Shown one piece after another: positions 43,150 through 51,403 of a stretch of DNA of 64,000 nucleotides. Below the pieces are notes generated by a model that worked only from the letters and a program-made list of their open reading frames with translations, made no database searches and was not told the origin of the DNA. Every line of letters starts with the position of its first letter. Within the stretch, counting starts at the first letter, position 1. The position numbers and the translations under genes were made by a program. Location of the stretch: NCBI GenBank assembly GCA_024231215.1, contig JAAEQR010000072.1, forward strand, positions 1-64,000, written 5' to 3'. Source of the stretch: PVC group bacterium (GTDB taxonomy: Bacteria; Omnitrophota; Gorgyraeia; B26-G9).

Positions 43150-44820
43150 ATGAAGAGAACAGGTGCGCAGATTTTAGTTGATTCGTTGTTAAGAGAAGGT
43201 GTGAGAGTGATTTTTGGCTATCCGGGAGGATCCGTGTTGCCATTACAGGATGTATTGTATGACACTCCGATGGATGTTATTTTAGTTCGTCATGAGCAGG
43301 GAGCATCGCATGCAGCAGACGGTTATGCCAGAGCCACTGGGAAAGTGGGGGTGTGTATGGCTACTTCCGGACCAGGGGCAACTAATCTGGTTACCGGATT
43401 GGCAACTGCGCATATGGATTCAATTCCAATGGTTGCGATTACCGGACAGGTTAAAACTCACTTAATAGGTAATGATGCTTTTCAGGAAGCTGATGTTACT
43501 GGTATTACTCGTCCGGTAACTAAACATAATTATTTGGTGAAAGATATTTCGGAATTAGCTTGTATTGTTAAGGAAGCTTTTCATATAGCCTCAACCGGTA
43601 GACCTGGTCCGGTAGTTATTGATGTTCCGGTTGATATCCAGATGCAAACTATCGAAGCTGAATTTCCGGAAAAAGTTTGTATGAGATCATATAAACCAAC
43701 AATTACCGGTCACCCCGGGCAGATAAAACGGGCGGCTAAGATGATAAGCCAAAGTAAACGTCCGATAATTTATGCTGGCGGAGGTATTATAATTGCTGAT
43801 GCGCATGAGGAATTATTGGAATTGGCGGTTAAGATTAATGCTCCTGTAACAACCACTTTAATGGGGTTGGGAGGATTTCCTGAAGACAATGATCTTTCTT
43901 TAGGGATGTTGGGTATGCATGGAACAGTGTATGCAAATAATGCAACCATGGAAAGTGATTTGATCATTGCAGTTGGTGCGCGTTTCGATGATCGGGTAAC
44001 TGGAAAGTTAGATAGCTTTGCGCCTAATGCAAAAATTATCCATATTGATATTGATCCGACATCTTTAAGTAAAAATGTTCGGGTGCATGTTCCTATTGTA
44101 GGCGATGCTAAAAATATTTTAACTGCACTTAATAAAGTTGTGAAAAAGCCGGAAACAAAAAAATGGCATGCTCAGATCAATGAATGGAAGAAAAAATACC
44201 CACTTACTTATAAAACAAAAGGGAAAAAAATAAGCCCTCAATATGTAGTTGAGCAAATATATAAAGTAACTAAGGGAGATGCAATAATCTGTACTGAAGT
44301 AGGACAAAACCAGATGTGGGCAGCACAGTATTTTAACTATACAAAGCCGCGTACTTATATATCTTCAGGTGGGTTGGGGACTATGGGGTATGGATTGCCT
44401 GCTGCAATTGGTGCAAAACTTGGCCGGCCGGATAAGATGGTTTTTGATATTGCCGGAGATGGTTCAATTCAGATGAATATCCAGGAATTAGCTACTGCAG
44501 TGGCAAATAAAATTAATGTAAAGATAGCAATTCTTAATAATGGATACTTAGGAATGGTTCGGCAGTGGCAGGAATTGTTCTATAAGAGAAGATATTCAAT
44601 GACGCCTATAAGTGGTCCTGACTTTGTTAAGTTGGCAAAAGCTTATGGTGCTGAAGGCATGAGAATAAAGAAAAAGGAAGATGTTAAAAAAGCGATTAAA
44701 GAAGCTATGGCGATTCCTAATACAGTAATTATGGATTTTATTGTAGAAGAAGAAGCAAATGTTTTTCCGATGGTTCCTGCAGGTGAAGCAATAAACAGGA
44801 TGATCGGAGGAATGGCTTAA
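43150..44820 (+). CDS. ilvB: Acetolactate synthase large subunit
   Basis: Condenses two pyruvates, or pyruvate and 2-oxobutyrate, in branched-chain amino-acid synthesis. The 556-residue protein has FGYPGGSVLPL, the catalytic Glu in VRHEQGASHAADGYAR, the GxVxxxxTGPGxTN-type ATSGPGATNLVTGLA, and the ThDP motif GDGSIQMN to LNNGYLGMVRQWQ. It is followed by its regulatory subunit at 18 bases. Confidence 0.96.
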   Translation: MKRTGAQILVDSLLREGVRVIFGYPGGSVLPLQDVLYDTPMDVILVRHEQGASHAADGYARATGKVGVCMATSGPGATNLVTGLATAHMDSIPMVAITGQVKTHLIGNDAFQEADVTGITRPVTKHNYLVKDISELACIVKEAFHIASTGRPGPVVIDVPVDIQMQTIEAEFPEKVCMRSYKPTITGHPGQIKRAAKMISQSKRPIIYAGGGIIIADAHEELLELAVKINAPVTTTLMGLGGFPEDNDLSLGMLGMHGTVYANNATMESDLIIAVGARFDDRVTGKLDSFAPNAKIIHIDIDPTSLSKNVRVHVPIVGDAKNILTALNKVVKKPETKKWHAQINEWKKKYPLTYKTKGKKISPQYVVEQIYKVTKGDAIICTEVGQNQMWAAQYFNYTKPRTYISSGGLGTMGYGLPAAIGAKLGRPDKMVFDIAGDGSIQMNIQELATAVANKINVKIAILNNGYLGMVRQWQELFYKRRYSMTPISGPDFVKLAKAYGAEGMRIKKKEDVKKAIKEAMAIPNTVIMDFIVEEEANVFPMVPAGEAINRMIGGMA

Positions 44821-44837
44821 AAAAATAGGAGAATTTA

Positions 44838-45308
44838 ATGAAACATACTATTTCTGTTTTAGTAGATAATAAACCGGGAGTTTTAGCACGTATATCCGGA
44901 TTGTTCAGTGCAAGAGGATTTAATATTACTTCCCTGGCGGTCGGAGAAACTAATGATCCTACGGTTTCCCGTATGACGATTATTGTTTCTGCGGAAGATC
45001 GTATTTTAGAGCAGGTGCAAAAGCAACTACATAAGCTTATTGATGTTATTTCGGTTTCAGATTTAACCAAAAGGGATTATTTTGAACGGGAGTTAGTGTT
45101 GATAAAAGTTAATATGGCACGCACAACCAAACAAAAGTTAACTAAATTGCTTGATAAGTTTTCAGCAACTATTTTATCTTCAAGCAAGCAGGGAGCGGTT
45201 GTTGAAGTGGTTGGTGATAATAAAGAGATAAGTAAGGTGGTTAAGTTGTTGGAAGCTGTGGGAATAAAGGAACTGGTAAGAACCGGAAGGATCGCAATTA
45301 CGAGTTAA
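44838..45308 (+). CDS. ilvN: Acetolactate synthase small (regulatory) subunit
   Basis: The 156-residue protein has the N-terminal ACT domain HTISVLVDNKPGVLARISGLFSARGFNITSLAVG, the valine-binding part, and the C-terminal ALS_ss_C domain. It mediates feedback inhibition by valine and activates IlvB. The long C-terminal domain makes it of the IlvH/IlvN long type. Confidence 0.95.
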   Translation: MKHTISVLVDNKPGVLARISGLFSARGFNITSLAVGETNDPTVSRMTIIVSAEDRILEQVQKQLHKLIDVISVSDLTKRDYFERELVLIKVNMARTTKQKLTKLLDKFSATILSSSKQGAVVEVVGDNKEISKVVKLLEAVGIKELVRTGRIAITS

Positions 45309-45321
45309 AAGGAGTGTGATT

Positions 45322-46389
45322 ATGTTTGATATGGAACAGTTGTTGCGCATGATTGTGGATAAGAATGCATCTGACTTGCATCTTACCGTGGGAATTCCTC
45401 CTCAGCTTAGGATTGGAGGACAACTGATCTATACAGATTATGAGCCATTGACCCCTGAGGGTATAAAGTCTTTATCGTATAGTCTATTGACTAATGAGCA
45501 GATAAAACGATTTGAGGAATCATATGAACTTGATTTTTCCTGTGGGATTCCGGAGCTAAGCCGCTTTCGTATAAATCTGTATTATCAGCGTGGTTCGATT
45601 GCTATGGCCGCACGGGTCATTCCGTTTAATATCCCGACGATTGAAGATTTAAGGTTGCCGGCGATAGTTAAGGAGTATGCGGATAAACCAAACGGTCTGG
45701 TGTTGATTACCGGAGCAACCGGAAGTGGTAAATCGACGACACAGGCAGCGATTATTAATCATATAAATAAAACGCGGCGGGAGCATATTATTGCCATTGA
45801 AGATCCCATAGAATATTTGCATAAACATAATGCATGCACTATAAATCAGCGGCAGTTAGGAACAGATACACGGTCTTTTCAGGATGCGTTAAAACATGTA
45901 TTTAGGCAGGATCCGGATATTGTAGTGATTGGGGAGATTAGAGATTTAGAAACAATACAGGCTGCGCTTACTTTGGCTGAAACAGGACATCTTATTTTTG
46001 CGACACTACATACCGGCAGCGCGGTTAATTCTATCTCCAGGATTGTTGATGTGTTTCCGGCACATCAGCAGCATCAGATAAGGATACAGTTATCTCTTGT
46101 TCTTATCGGGGTTTTGGTGCAGAAACTTATTCCTAATGCAAAAGATGACGGTCGATCATTGGCAATGGAAGTTATGACGGTAATTCCCGGAATTCAGAAC
46201 CTGATTCGAGAAAATCAGGTTCATCAGATATATTCTCTGATTCAAACCGGAAAGAAGTTTGGTATGGGTACTATGAATCAATCACTTTGTGATCTGGTGT
46301 CTGCGGGAAAAATAACGTATGAAGAATCTTTGAAGCACACCATGGATGATCAGGAGTTGAATGCTTTATTAAGAAAAACAAAAATGTAA
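45322..46389 (+). CDS. pilT: Type IV pilus retraction ATPase PilT
   Basis: The ATG at 45322 is preferred over GTG 45316 because AAAAGGAGTG is placed for it; 355 residues. Walker A is GATGSGKST (near 131), Walker B DPDIVVIGEIRD, with Asp and His boxes (HIIAIEDPIEYLH, HLIFATLHT). The N-terminal MIVDKNASDLHLTVGIPPQLRI is PilT-like. It drives pilus retraction at the inner membrane. Its location between ilvN and ilvC, away from the other pilus genes, is unusual. Confidence 0.94.
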   Translation: MFDMEQLLRMIVDKNASDLHLTVGIPPQLRIGGQLIYTDYEPLTPEGIKSLSYSLLTNEQIKRFEESYELDFSCGIPELSRFRINLYYQRGSIAMAARVIPFNIPTIEDLRLPAIVKEYADKPNGLVLITGATGSGKSTTQAAIINHINKTRREHIIAIEDPIEYLHKHNACTINQRQLGTDTRSFQDALKHVFRQDPDIVVIGEIRDLETIQAALTLAETGHLIFATLHTGSAVNSISRIVDVFPAHQQHQIRIQLSLVLIGVLVQKLIPNAKDDGRSLAMEVMTVIPGIQNLIRENQVHQIYSLIQTGKKFGMGTMNQSLCDLVSAGKITYEESLKHTMDDQELNALLRKTKM

Positions 46390-46392
46390 ATT

Positions 46393-46514
46393 AGGACTGT
46401 CGCAAAATACTCATCTGCGGCGTTATTTCTTCTCTCGTTTGTGCGGCGTACTATTTCGTACGCCTCCGCATTCGTTTAGAAATGCCTTGCATCTGAGCAT
46501 TTTTCAACAGTCCT
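46393..46514. mobile_element. MITE-like 122-nt palindromic element
   Basis: The pilT-ilvC gap is a nearly self-complementary block. It starts AGGACTGT and ends ACAGTCCT; the arms continue as CGCAAAATACTCATCTG and CATCTGAGCATTTTTC (partly complementary). The centre holds TGCGGCGTAC and GTACGCCTCCGCA, which form an inner stem around TATTTC. It contains no gene. The shape and wording match palindromic elements known as repeats in other bacteria with terminal GGACTGTT; a non-autonomous mobile element is likely. Confidence 0.7.
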
Positions 46515-46539
46515 GAAATTGAGAAAAGGAGAATTGGTT

Positions 46540-47541
46540 ATGGCGAAAATTTATTATGATCAGGATGCGGATTTAAAAAATCTAGAAAGTAAAACTATTG
46601 GAATTGTGGGTTATGGGAGTCAGGGGCATGCCCAGGCACAAAATCTCAGAGATTCAGGACTGAACGTTATTGTTTCTGAGATAGAAGGTACACCTAACTA
46701 TGATTTGGCAAAATCTCATAACTTTGAACCGATGAGTGCTGCGGAATTAGCCAAAAAAGCAGATATTATTCAAATCCTTGTACCGGATGAATATCAGGCA
46801 GGTCTTTATGAAAATGATATTAAGCCGAATTTAAGTGCGGGTAAGGCGATTATGTTTTCACATGGGTTTAATATCAATTTTAAACAGATTGTACCGCTTG
46901 AAGATATTGATGTATTTATGATCGCACCTAAAGGACCGGGGCATTTAGTGCGCAGTGAATATGTAAGTGGAGGTGGAGTACCTTGCTTGATAGCGATATT
47001 TCAGAATGCTTCAGGAAAAGCAAAAGATGTTGCACTTGCTTATGGAAAAGGTGTGGGTGGAACTCGTGGTGGAATTATTGAAACTACGTTCCAAGAAGAA
47101 ACTGAAACTGATCTTTTTGGTGAGCAGGTTGTGCTTTGCGGTGGAGTTTCTGAGTTAGTTAAAAAAGGTTTTGAGACATTAGTTGAAGCTGGATATCAGC
47201 CGGAGATTGCTTATTTTGAATGTATGCACGAACTTAAATTAATTGTAGATCTTTTCTATCAGGGTGGAATTAGTTATATGAGACACTCTGTATCCAATAC
47301 CGCAGAATATGGTGATTTAACCAGAGGTCCGCGTATTGTTACGGATAAAACAAAAGAAGAGATGAAAAAAATCCTAGGCGAAGTTCAAGACGGTACTTTT
47401 GCTCGGGAGTGGCTGGATGAATGTAAAAACGGTAAAGCCAATTTTAAAAAGATGGAAGACGAAGGCAAAGACCATAAGCTTGAAGTTGTTGGACGCCAAT
47501 TAAGAAGAATGATGAAATGGATCGATTCTAAAGAAGTGTAA
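46540..47541 (+). CDS. ilvC: Ketol-acid reductoisomerase
   Basis: Converts acetolactate to dihydroxy-isovalerate. From ATG 46540 (behind AAAAGGAGAA) it has 333 residues, a class I enzyme. [17 protein letters not shown] is the dinucleotide fold; the cofactor loop reads [13 protein letters not shown], with acidic rather than Arg/Ser residues. The knotted domain shows [21 protein letters not shown] and the C-terminal SNTAEYGD. An upstream TTG (46519) lies too close to the palindromic element. Confidence 0.95.
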   Translation: MAKIYYDQDADLKNLESKTIGIVGYGSQGHAQAQNLRDSGLNVIVSEIEGTPNYDLAKSHNFEPMSAAELAKKADIIQILVPDEYQAGLYENDIKPNLSAGKAIMFSHGFNINFKQIVPLEDIDVFMIAPKGPGHLVRSEYVSGGGVPCLIAIFQNASGKAKDVALAYGKGVGGTRGGIIETTFQEETETDLFGEQVVLCGGVSELVKKGFETLVEAGYQPEIAYFECMHELKLIVDLFYQGGISYMRHSVSNTAEYGDLTRGPRIVTDKTKEEMKKILGEVQDGTFAREWLDECKNGKANFKKMEDEGKDHKLEVVGRQLRRMMKWIDSKEV

Positions 47542-47545
47542 AAGA

Positions 47546-47575
47546 AGTCCATAGTCGATAGTCAATGGTCGATGG
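47546..47575. repeat. CATAGTCGATAGTC-type extragenic repeat
   Basis: AGTCCATAGTCGATAGTCAA followed by TGGTCGATGG contains four degenerate units of the form YxATAGTC/AATGGTC. It starts a few bases after the ilvC stop and is a different family from the TATAAG repeats near the ribosomal genes. Confidence 0.55.
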
Positions 47576-47594
47576 TAAAGATAAAAATGATATA

Positions 47595-47632
47595 AGATTA
47601 CACAGATTTAAAAAAGATGATTACATTGATTA
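47595..47632. repeat. GATTACACAGATT-type extragenic repeat
   Basis: AGATTACACAGATTTAAAAA followed by AGATGATTACATTGATTA is a direct repeat of GATTACAxxGATT with a 12-base spacer. The motif resembles a widespread extragenic sequence of the GATTACACAGATTA kind. It lies 33 bases before leuA. Confidence 0.55.
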
Positions 47633-47664
47633 GATATAATTGAAAAAAGATATAGAGTGATGTC

Positions 47665-49200
47665 ATGAATAAAAAAATAGTTGTATTTGATACTACATTA
47701 AGAGATGGAGAACAGGCTCCGGGTGCTAGCTTGACTGATCAGGAAAAACTAGAAGTTGCACATCAGCTGGTGCGTTTGGGAGTGGATGTTATTGAGGCTG
47801 GATTTCCAATTTCTTCCCCGGGTGATTTTAATTCTGTGAAGCAGATTGCAAAGCAGGTTAAAGGGGCAACGATTTGTGGACTGGCCAGGTCTTTAAATAA
47901 AGATATCGAATCAGCCGCAGCGGCATTGAAGCCGGCAAAGAAAAAGCGGATACATGTATTCTTAGCGACTTCTAAAATCCATATGAAATATAAGCTCAAG
48001 AAAGCAGAGAGTGAGATTGTAAAAATTGCTCAGTCTGCCGTAAAACATGCTTGTAAGTTTACCGATGATGTTCAGTTTTCTCCGGAAGATGCCTCGCGGA
48101 CCGAACGCGATTTTCTTTTTCGTGTTATTGAAAGCGTGATTAAAGCCGGGGCGACAACTGTAAATATCCCGGATACGGTCGGATATGCTCAGCCGGATGA
48201 GTTTGGAGACTTGATCAAGGCTATTTGCAATAATGTTCCGAATATCAATAAAGCGGTTATTGCCGTACATTGCCACAATGATTTGGGATTGGCAGTAGCT
48301 AATTCTTTGGCAGCGATTAGAAACGGAGCGGGGCAGGTTGAATGTACAATTAACGGGATTGGAGAGCGTGCTGGAAATGCGGCATTAGAAGAGATTGTGT
48401 TAAGTTTGTTGACTCGTAAAGACATGTTTAGAGATAGAAGTACTAGAATTAAAACAAAAGAGATATATAAAACAAGCCGGTTGGTAAGTAAACTGACTGG
48501 ATTTGCCGTTGCTCCGAATAAAGCGATTGTTGGGGGTAATGCCTTTCGTCATGAATCCGGGATCCATCAGGACGGGGTTTTGAAGAAAAGGCAGACTTAT
48601 GAAATTATTAGTCCGGAAACAGTTGGTTTTTACGGAGAGGGTCTTGTTTTAGGAAAACATTCCGGCCGCCATGCCTTATCTGAGAGATTAAAATCGCTGG
48701 GGTTTAAGTTGAACAAACAACAGCTGGAAAAAGCTTTTTCTAAGTTTAAAGATCTGGCGGATAAGAAAAAAGAGGTATTTGAGGAAGATTTGATTTCTAT
48801 TGTCGAAGAACAGATGAAGGGATTGCCTGAGGTCTGGACTTTGGAAGGGTTTGAGTTTTCCGGGGGGATGAAGACGAATCCGCATGCGGAGATTACCTTG
48901 AAGAAAAAGGGTGAGATATTTAAAGCGGTATCTAACGGCGACGGACCGGTAGATGCCAGCTATAAGGCGATTGAAAAGATAACCAAGATTAATGCCAAGC
49001 TGCGTGATTATTCTATCCAGGCGATAACCAGAGGCAAAGATGCTTTAGGTGAAGTTAATCTAAAGCTTGAAATAAAAAAGCAGGAAGTGCCGGGCAGAGG
49101 TGCAAGTACGGATATTATTGAAGCTTCGGCAAAGGCGTATTTAAACGCAATAAACAGGTTTTTGTTTAAAACAAAGAAATCACATACAGTAAGATTATAG
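47665..49200 (+). CDS. leuA: 2-isopropylmalate synthase
   Basis: First step of leucine synthesis: acetyl-CoA plus 2-ketoisovalerate. The 511-residue protein has the HMGL-like catalytic domain with [26 protein letters not shown] and [21 protein letters not shown], then the LeuA dimer/regulatory domain with [11 protein letters not shown]-like and [12 protein letters not shown]. Length and [15 protein letters not shown]-type signature ([15 protein letters not shown]) favour LeuA over citramalate synthase. leuB and leuCD are not in the window. Confidence 0.93.
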   Translation: MNKKIVVFDTTLRDGEQAPGASLTDQEKLEVAHQLVRLGVDVIEAGFPISSPGDFNSVKQIAKQVKGATICGLARSLNKDIESAAAALKPAKKKRIHVFLATSKIHMKYKLKKAESEIVKIAQSAVKHACKFTDDVQFSPEDASRTERDFLFRVIESVIKAGATTVNIPDTVGYAQPDEFGDLIKAICNNVPNINKAVIAVHCHNDLGLAVANSLAAIRNGAGQVECTINGIGERAGNAALEEIVLSLLTRKDMFRDRSTRIKTKEIYKTSRLVSKLTGFAVAPNKAIVGGNAFRHESGIHQDGVLKKRQTYEIISPETVGFYGEGLVLGKHSGRHALSERLKSLGFKLNKQQLEKAFSKFKDLADKKKEVFEEDLISIVEEQMKGLPEVWTLEGFEFSGGMKTNPHAEITLKKKGEIFKAVSNGDGPVDASYKAIEKITKINAKLRDYSIQAITRGKDALGEVNLKLEIKKQEVPGRGASTDIIEASAKAYLNAINRFLFKTKKSHTVRL

Positions 49201-49226
49201 GATTGTAATAGATTTCTTTTTCGTGT

Positions 49227-49353
49227 AGCGCAAAAACACATCTTCTCACTAAGCCCGCTGCGACATCGTGTCTTGCGGCCGCGCGCTTCGCCTATTTTTG
49301 CATCCGTGCAAAAATCACGGCTCAGAGCGCCGCTCAAAGAGAATTTTTGCGCT
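49227..49353. mobile_element. Second palindromic element, 127 nt, GC-rich
   Basis: The leuA-aroE gap contains a block with 10-bp terminal inverted repeats AGCGCAAAAA (49227-49236) and TTTTTGCGCT (49344-49353). Inside, ATTTTTGCA (49294-49302) pairs with TGCAAAAAT (49307-49315), and alternatively CCGTG (49304-49308) with CACGG (49316-49320). The interior includes GCGGCCGCGCGC and is much richer in GC than its surroundings. No gene is credible; an aroE start at 49273 inside it is rejected. Confidence 0.6.
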
Positions 49354-49389
49354 TTAATAAGACAACTTTATTTAAAAGATAATAATATT

Positions 49390-50361
49390 ATGAATGATAA
49401 AAAAGAGATATATGGACTTATCGGACATCCGGTAAAACACAGCTTATCCGCGGCGATGCATAACGCCGCGTTTTCGCATCTAGGCATAAATGCGGAGTAT
49501 AAGTTGTTTGATGTTAGTCCAGAAGATTTGGAAGATTTTCTACTTAATGATGTTGAAGTAGAAGATATTCAGGGGAATAAGATTAGGTCGAAAGATATAG
49601 TTTGTTTTAATATTACGGTTCCTCATAAAGTAAATGTTACTAAAATACTAATGCAAAAATTTCCAGTAGATATATATGCTTGTAATCAAACGAATTTAGA
49701 GGATGCAATATTAACTGGAGCAGTAAATACAGTTAAGAGAAATAATGATAAACTAGAATACTGGAATACAGATGCTGGAGGTTTTGTTGAATCTTTAGAA
49801 AAAGATTTGAATATTAATTTAGGGAATCAACACGAAAAAGTGAAAGATGTTATGCTTTTTGGCTGTGGTGGTGCTGGCAGGGCCGTAATTACAGGGCTTA
49901 GTTGGAAACAAAATAAGATAGATAAAATATTTGTTTATGAACCGGCAGTACAGGTAATTGATTCGTTTAAAATGCATATTAAAACGCTTCCTTCTAAATT
50001 GCAGAATATGTTAAATGATAAAATTGAGTTTATTACTGAATTACAAATCTCTGAAAAAATACAGGATGTGCAATTATTAATAAATGCTTCTCCGGTTGGC
50101 ATGCATGAAGGCGATGGTTCAATCATAGATAAAAATTTGCTGCATGATGGACTATCAATATATGATGTAATCTATAACCGAAATACTCAGTTGGTAGAAG
50201 ATGCTAAATCATTAAACTTATCCGCAGTAGGTGGTAAGGGAATGTTGTTGTATCAAGGGACAAGGGCTTTTGGTTTATGGACTAATATAAATGTTTGGAT
50301 GCATCCAAAAAATCCAGGAGAAAAAATGAGGGAAGTTTTAGAAAAAGCATTAAAAGTTTAA
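49390..50361 (+). CDS. aroE: Shikimate dehydrogenase, extended form
   Basis: Reduces 3-dehydroshikimate to shikimate. From ATG 49390 the protein has 323 residues, about 40 more than usual. Shikimate-site residues are in HPVKHSLSAAMHN, FNITVPHK (Lys), NTDAGGF (Asp) and GGKGMLLYQG (Gln); the NADP fold shows GCGGAGRAVI. The extra length comes from insertions around residues 55-80 and 100-115 with an unusually AT-rich sequence. Weakly placed start with no clear SD. Confidence 0.9.
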   Translation: MNDKKEIYGLIGHPVKHSLSAAMHNAAFSHLGINAEYKLFDVSPEDLEDFLLNDVEVEDIQGNKIRSKDIVCFNITVPHKVNVTKILMQKFPVDIYACNQTNLEDAILTGAVNTVKRNNDKLEYWNTDAGGFVESLEKDLNINLGNQHEKVKDVMLFGCGGAGRAVITGLSWKQNKIDKIFVYEPAVQVIDSFKMHIKTLPSKLQNMLNDKIEFITELQISEKIQDVQLLINASPVGMHEGDGSIIDKNLLHDGLSIYDVIYNRNTQLVEDAKSLNLSAVGGKGMLLYQGTRAFGLWTNINVWMHPKNPGEKMREVLEKALKV

Positions 50362-50381
50362 AAATTAATGATAACCTATAG

Positions 50382-50402
50382 GGGATGGGCTTGCCCCATC
50401 CC
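50382..50402. repeat. REP-like hairpin GGGATGGG/CCCATCCC
   Basis: GGGATGGG (50382-50389) and CCCATCCC (50395-50402) form a perfect 8-bp stem with a 5-base loop. It lies 21 bases after aroE, ahead of the transposase relic. No T tract follows. Such hairpins often flank REP-associated transposase genes. Confidence 0.65.
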
Positions 50403-50441
50403 GATATAATAGAAAATTAACAAAAATCGGACAAATAATTG

Positions 50442-50546
50442 ATAAATAATGGGGTGATAATGCCTAATCATATACATGGTATAATTAAGATTCGGGCGAC
50501 CGCAAGGGTCGCCCCTACAGGATTGGGTAAAATTATTGGATCATAA
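50442..50546 (+). pseudogene. Relic of a Y1 (HUH) RAYT/IS200-like transposase
   Basis: The frame through ATG 50460 reads MPNHIHGIIKIRATARVAP and TGLGKIIGS before a TAA at 50544. MPNHIHG is the HUH motif (metal-binding histidines) of Y1 transposases of the REP-associated group, and the RVAPT...LGKIIGS run matches what follows it in such proteins. The N-terminal and the catalytic-Tyr parts are missing, so it is a fragment of about 30 residues. A perfect hairpin, GGGCGACC/GGTCGCCC (50494-50514), lies inside it. Confidence 0.65.
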
Positions 50547-50590
50547 TAAAATAAAAACCTATTTATGATTTTACAGAAGGGATTAGAAGA

Positions 50591-51379
50591 ATGCCGGAAA
50601 TAGCAATTAAGATTATTATTTTTATGTTTGGTTCAATGATCGGAAGTTTTCTTAATGTCTGCATCTATCGTATGCCGCGGGAGCTGTCTGTAAACAAGCC
50701 AAAACGGTCTTTTTGTCCGCAGTGTGAAAAGAAAATAGCCTGGTATGATAATATTCCATTTTTAAGTTATTTATTTCTGGGTGGAAAATGTAGGCATTGT
50801 AAAAAGATAATATCATTTCGTTATTTTTTCATAGAATTTCTTACTGCAGGAATATTGGTGTTTTTATATATGTTTTTTGGCTTAACATTACAGTTTTTTA
50901 TCTACGGAACTTTAATTTGTGCGTTAATTGCCGCTACGTTTATTGATTTTGATTTTCAGATTATCCCGGATGAAATAACATTGGGGGGACTGGTAATTGG
51001 ATTAATTTTAAGTGTTTTATTTCCGGTCTTGCATAATGTTGATTCGCGGATTGGTGCGCTTATTCAGTCGTTTTGGGGTGTACTTGCCGGCGGAGGAAGT
51101 ATTTATTTAATTGGCAAGGTGGGAGAGTTAATGTTTAAAAAGGAAAGCATGGGTGGTGGAGATGTTAAGTTTTTAGCGATGATCGGTGCGATCCTGGGTT
51201 GGAAGTTTGCGTTGCTGATCTTTTTTATTGCGCCGTTTTTTGGAGCAATTGTTGGGATTATTCTGAAAGTAACTAAGGGGGCGGAGATAATTCCTTATGG
51301 CCCATATTTATCTTTGGCAACGTTGTTAGTGCTTATCTGGGGCAATGACATTTTAAGATGGTTGATACCAGTGTATTAA
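50591..51379 (+). CDS. pilD: Type 4 prepilin peptidase / N-methyltransferase
   Basis: Cleaves and N-methylates pilins in the inner membrane. The 262-residue protein has about seven membrane segments, the zinc/methylation loop with CPQC (near 37) and CRHC (near 65), and both catalytic Asp sites: FIDFDFQIIPDE (near 118) and the GxGD-type GGGDVKFLAM (near 198). It would process the two pilins at 39.6-40.8 kb. Confidence 0.94.
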   Translation: MPEIAIKIIIFMFGSMIGSFLNVCIYRMPRELSVNKPKRSFCPQCEKKIAWYDNIPFLSYLFLGGKCRHCKKIISFRYFFIEFLTAGILVFLYMFFGLTLQFFIYGTLICALIAATFIDFDFQIIPDEITLGGLVIGLILSVLFPVLHNVDSRIGALIQSFWGVLAGGGSIYLIGKVGELMFKKESMGGGDVKFLAMIGAILGWKFALLIFFIAPFFGAIVGIILKVTKGAEIIPYGPYLSLATLLVLIWGNDILRWLIPVY

Positions 51380-51403
51380 TTGTAAATAATGGGAGAAGAA
51401 GTT

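Noticed and set aside
46519-46539. TTG start extending ilvC by seven residues
   Set aside because: ATG 46540 has a well placed AAAAGGAGAA site and gives the normal N-terminus.
47546-47632. CRISPR-like array from the short repeats upstream of leuA
   Set aside because: Units are short, degenerate and without regular unique spacers, and no cas genes are present.
49273-49389. N-terminal extension of aroE by 39 codons
   Set aside because: The extra residues are encoded by the palindromic element, have no AroE similarity, and the family start is at 49390.
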